Assembly: GCF_000383915.1 (NCBI RefSeq)
Contig: NZ_KB912942.1
Location: forward strand, 6,134,564 to 6,198,563
Direction: 5' to 3'
Source of the DNA: Amycolatopsis benzoatilytica AK 16/65
GTDB taxonomy: Bacteria; Actinomycetota; Actinomycetes; Mycobacteriales; Pseudonocardiaceae
DNA: 64,000 bases
In this document: piece by piece, positions 63,175 to 64,000 of the stretch
Position numbering within the stretch: the stretch's first letter is position 1
Layout of the letters: every line of letters begins with the position of its first letter
Notes under the pieces: model-generated
Seen by the model: only the letters and a program-made list of their open reading frames with translations
What the model was told of the DNA's origin: nothing
Database searches by the model: none
Position numbers and translations under genes: made by a program

Positions 63175-64000
63175 GTGACCGCATTCCGCCTCGGACTCGC
63201 ACTGCCGCAGTACGGCCCGCTCGCCGACCCCACCGCCATCGCCGGGTTCGCGGCCGCCGCGGAGGGCATCGGCTTCGCCTCGCTGTGGGTCGGCGACCGG
63301 GTGCTGACCCCGGTCGACCCGCAGACCCGCTATCCCTCGGGAACACCCGAACGGCCGTATCCGCCGGAGTTCGTCCGCTTCGTCGATCCGTTCGTCGCGC
63401 TCGCCCTCGCGGCCGGTGCGACCGAGACCGCGCGGCTCGGGTCGAGCACGCTCAGCGGCCCGGTCTACTCGCCGGTGCTGCTGGCCCGCTCGCTCACGTC
63501 GCTGGACCTGCTCTCCGGCGGCCGGCTGGATGTCGGGCTCGGGCTCAGCTGGCTGCGCGACGAGTACACCGCGCTCGGCGTGCCCTGGGAGGGCCGCGGC
63601 GGCCGGCTGACCGAGCTGGTCGAGGTCCTGCGGACGCTGTGGGCCGAGGACCCGGCGGGACATCGCAGCGACCGCTGGGACATCCCGGACCTGCTGGTCG
63701 GCCTCCGTCCGGCGCAGCGGCCCGGTCCCCCGGTGCTGCTCGGCGGATTCTCCGACGCGGCGCTGCGCCGGGTCGGCCGGATCGGCGACGGCTGGCTGCC
63801 GGCCGGGCTCCCGGCCCCGATGCTGCGTGCGAAGTGGGCGGTGGCGGTCGAGGCCGCGGAGAAGGCCGGACGCGACCCGGGCACCCTGCGCCGCGCTCTG
63901 CGGATCAACCCGCAGCCCGGCACGGCGACCGTCGAACAGGTCGCCGCCCAGCTCAAGGCCGCCGAAGCGGACGGGATCACCGAGGCGTTCGTCGACCTGC
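63175..64000 (+). CDS. LLM class F420-dependent-type oxidoreductase, 3' end outside window
   Basis: Luciferase-like flavin/F420 oxidoreductase (TIM barrel), truncated by the window at ~275 codons. Start GTG 63175 has AAGGAG six bases upstream. The N-terminus FRLGLALPQYGPLADPTAIAGFAAAAEGIGFASLWVGDRV, then LSGGRLDVGLGLSWLRDEYTALGV and PPVLLGGFSDAALRRVGRIGDGWL match the family. Substrate unknown. It is divergent from tRNA-Trp. Confidence 0.88.
   Translation, partial: MTAFRLGLALPQYGPLADPTAIAGFAAAAEGIGFASLWVGDRVLTPVDPQTRYPSGTPERPYPPEFVRFVDPFVALALAAGATETARLGSSTLSGPVYSPVLLARSLTSLDLLSGGRLDVGLGLSWLRDEYTALGVPWEGRGGRLTELVEVLRTLWAEDPAGHRSDRWDIPDLLVGLRPAQRPGPPVLLGGFSDAALRRVGRIGDGWLPAGLPAPMLRAKWAVAVEAAEKAGRDPGTLRRALRINPQPGTATVEQVAAQLKAAEADGITEAFVDL

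Overview
The window is high-GC actinobacterial DNA, most likely from Amycolatopsis or a close relative in the Pseudonocardiaceae. The evidence is GC-rich third codon positions, a complete str-S10-spc-alpha ribosomal supercluster, rpoBC, an Mce operon with an Mkl-type ATPase, type VII secretion (T7SS) genes, and a predicted RpoB of about 1167 residues. The genus is an inference; no 16S gene is present.

Layout. 1-2.2 kb: the 3' end of an ESX-4-like T7SS locus (eccE with a collagen-like Gly/Pro N-terminus plus a coupled gene) on the + strand, convergent with truA. 2.3-25.05 kb (minus strand): truA, rplQ, rpoA, rpsD, rpsK, an unannotated 61-codon ORF, rpsM, rpmJ, infA, map, adk, secY, the spc and S10 operons, tuf, fusA, rpsG and rpsL. 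25.05-26.9 kb: a gene-poor stretch with codon statistics unlike its neighbours. 26.9-35.0 kb: an accessory island on the + strand between rpsL and rpoC. It holds a small divergent ORF, a GNAT acetyltransferase, and two diverged copies of one four-gene cassette (YbaB/EbfC-like protein, EspC-like T7SS substrate, WXG-containing helical protein, membrane partner), separated by a convergent zinc-ribbon gene. 35.0-42.6 kb: rpoC and rpoB (minus). 43.2-44.6 kb: an ADP-ribosylglycohydrolase gene divergent from a chorismate mutase gene. 44.6-56.2 kb: a complete Mce operon (mkl, yrbEA, yrbEB, mceA to mceF, two Mce-associated genes). 56.6-57.9 kb: rplJL with an L10-type leader and attenuator. 58-59.8 kb: a Pro-rich membrane protein and an alpha/beta hydrolase. 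59.9-62.75 kb: trnW-secE-nusG-rplK-rplA. The window ends inside an F420-dependent-type luciferase-like oxidoreductase gene.

Most of the window is core information processing (transcription, translation, SecYE export). The most unusual content is the duplicated T7SS-substrate cassette. Both EspC-like proteins carry a YxxxE export-type signal and both partner proteins carry a W-E-G turn. Both cassettes end with a membrane protein that shares a domain but differs strongly elsewhere. That pattern fits a secreted effector or pore pair with a dedicated membrane or immunity partner, probably exported by the ESX-4-like machine whose eccE lies at the left edge. Other points of interest are a strongly coding-like small ORF bridging rpsM and rpsK, two members of a long intergenic palindrome family, a three-unit alternating inverted repeat upstream of secY, and several hairpins inside the ribosomal operons.
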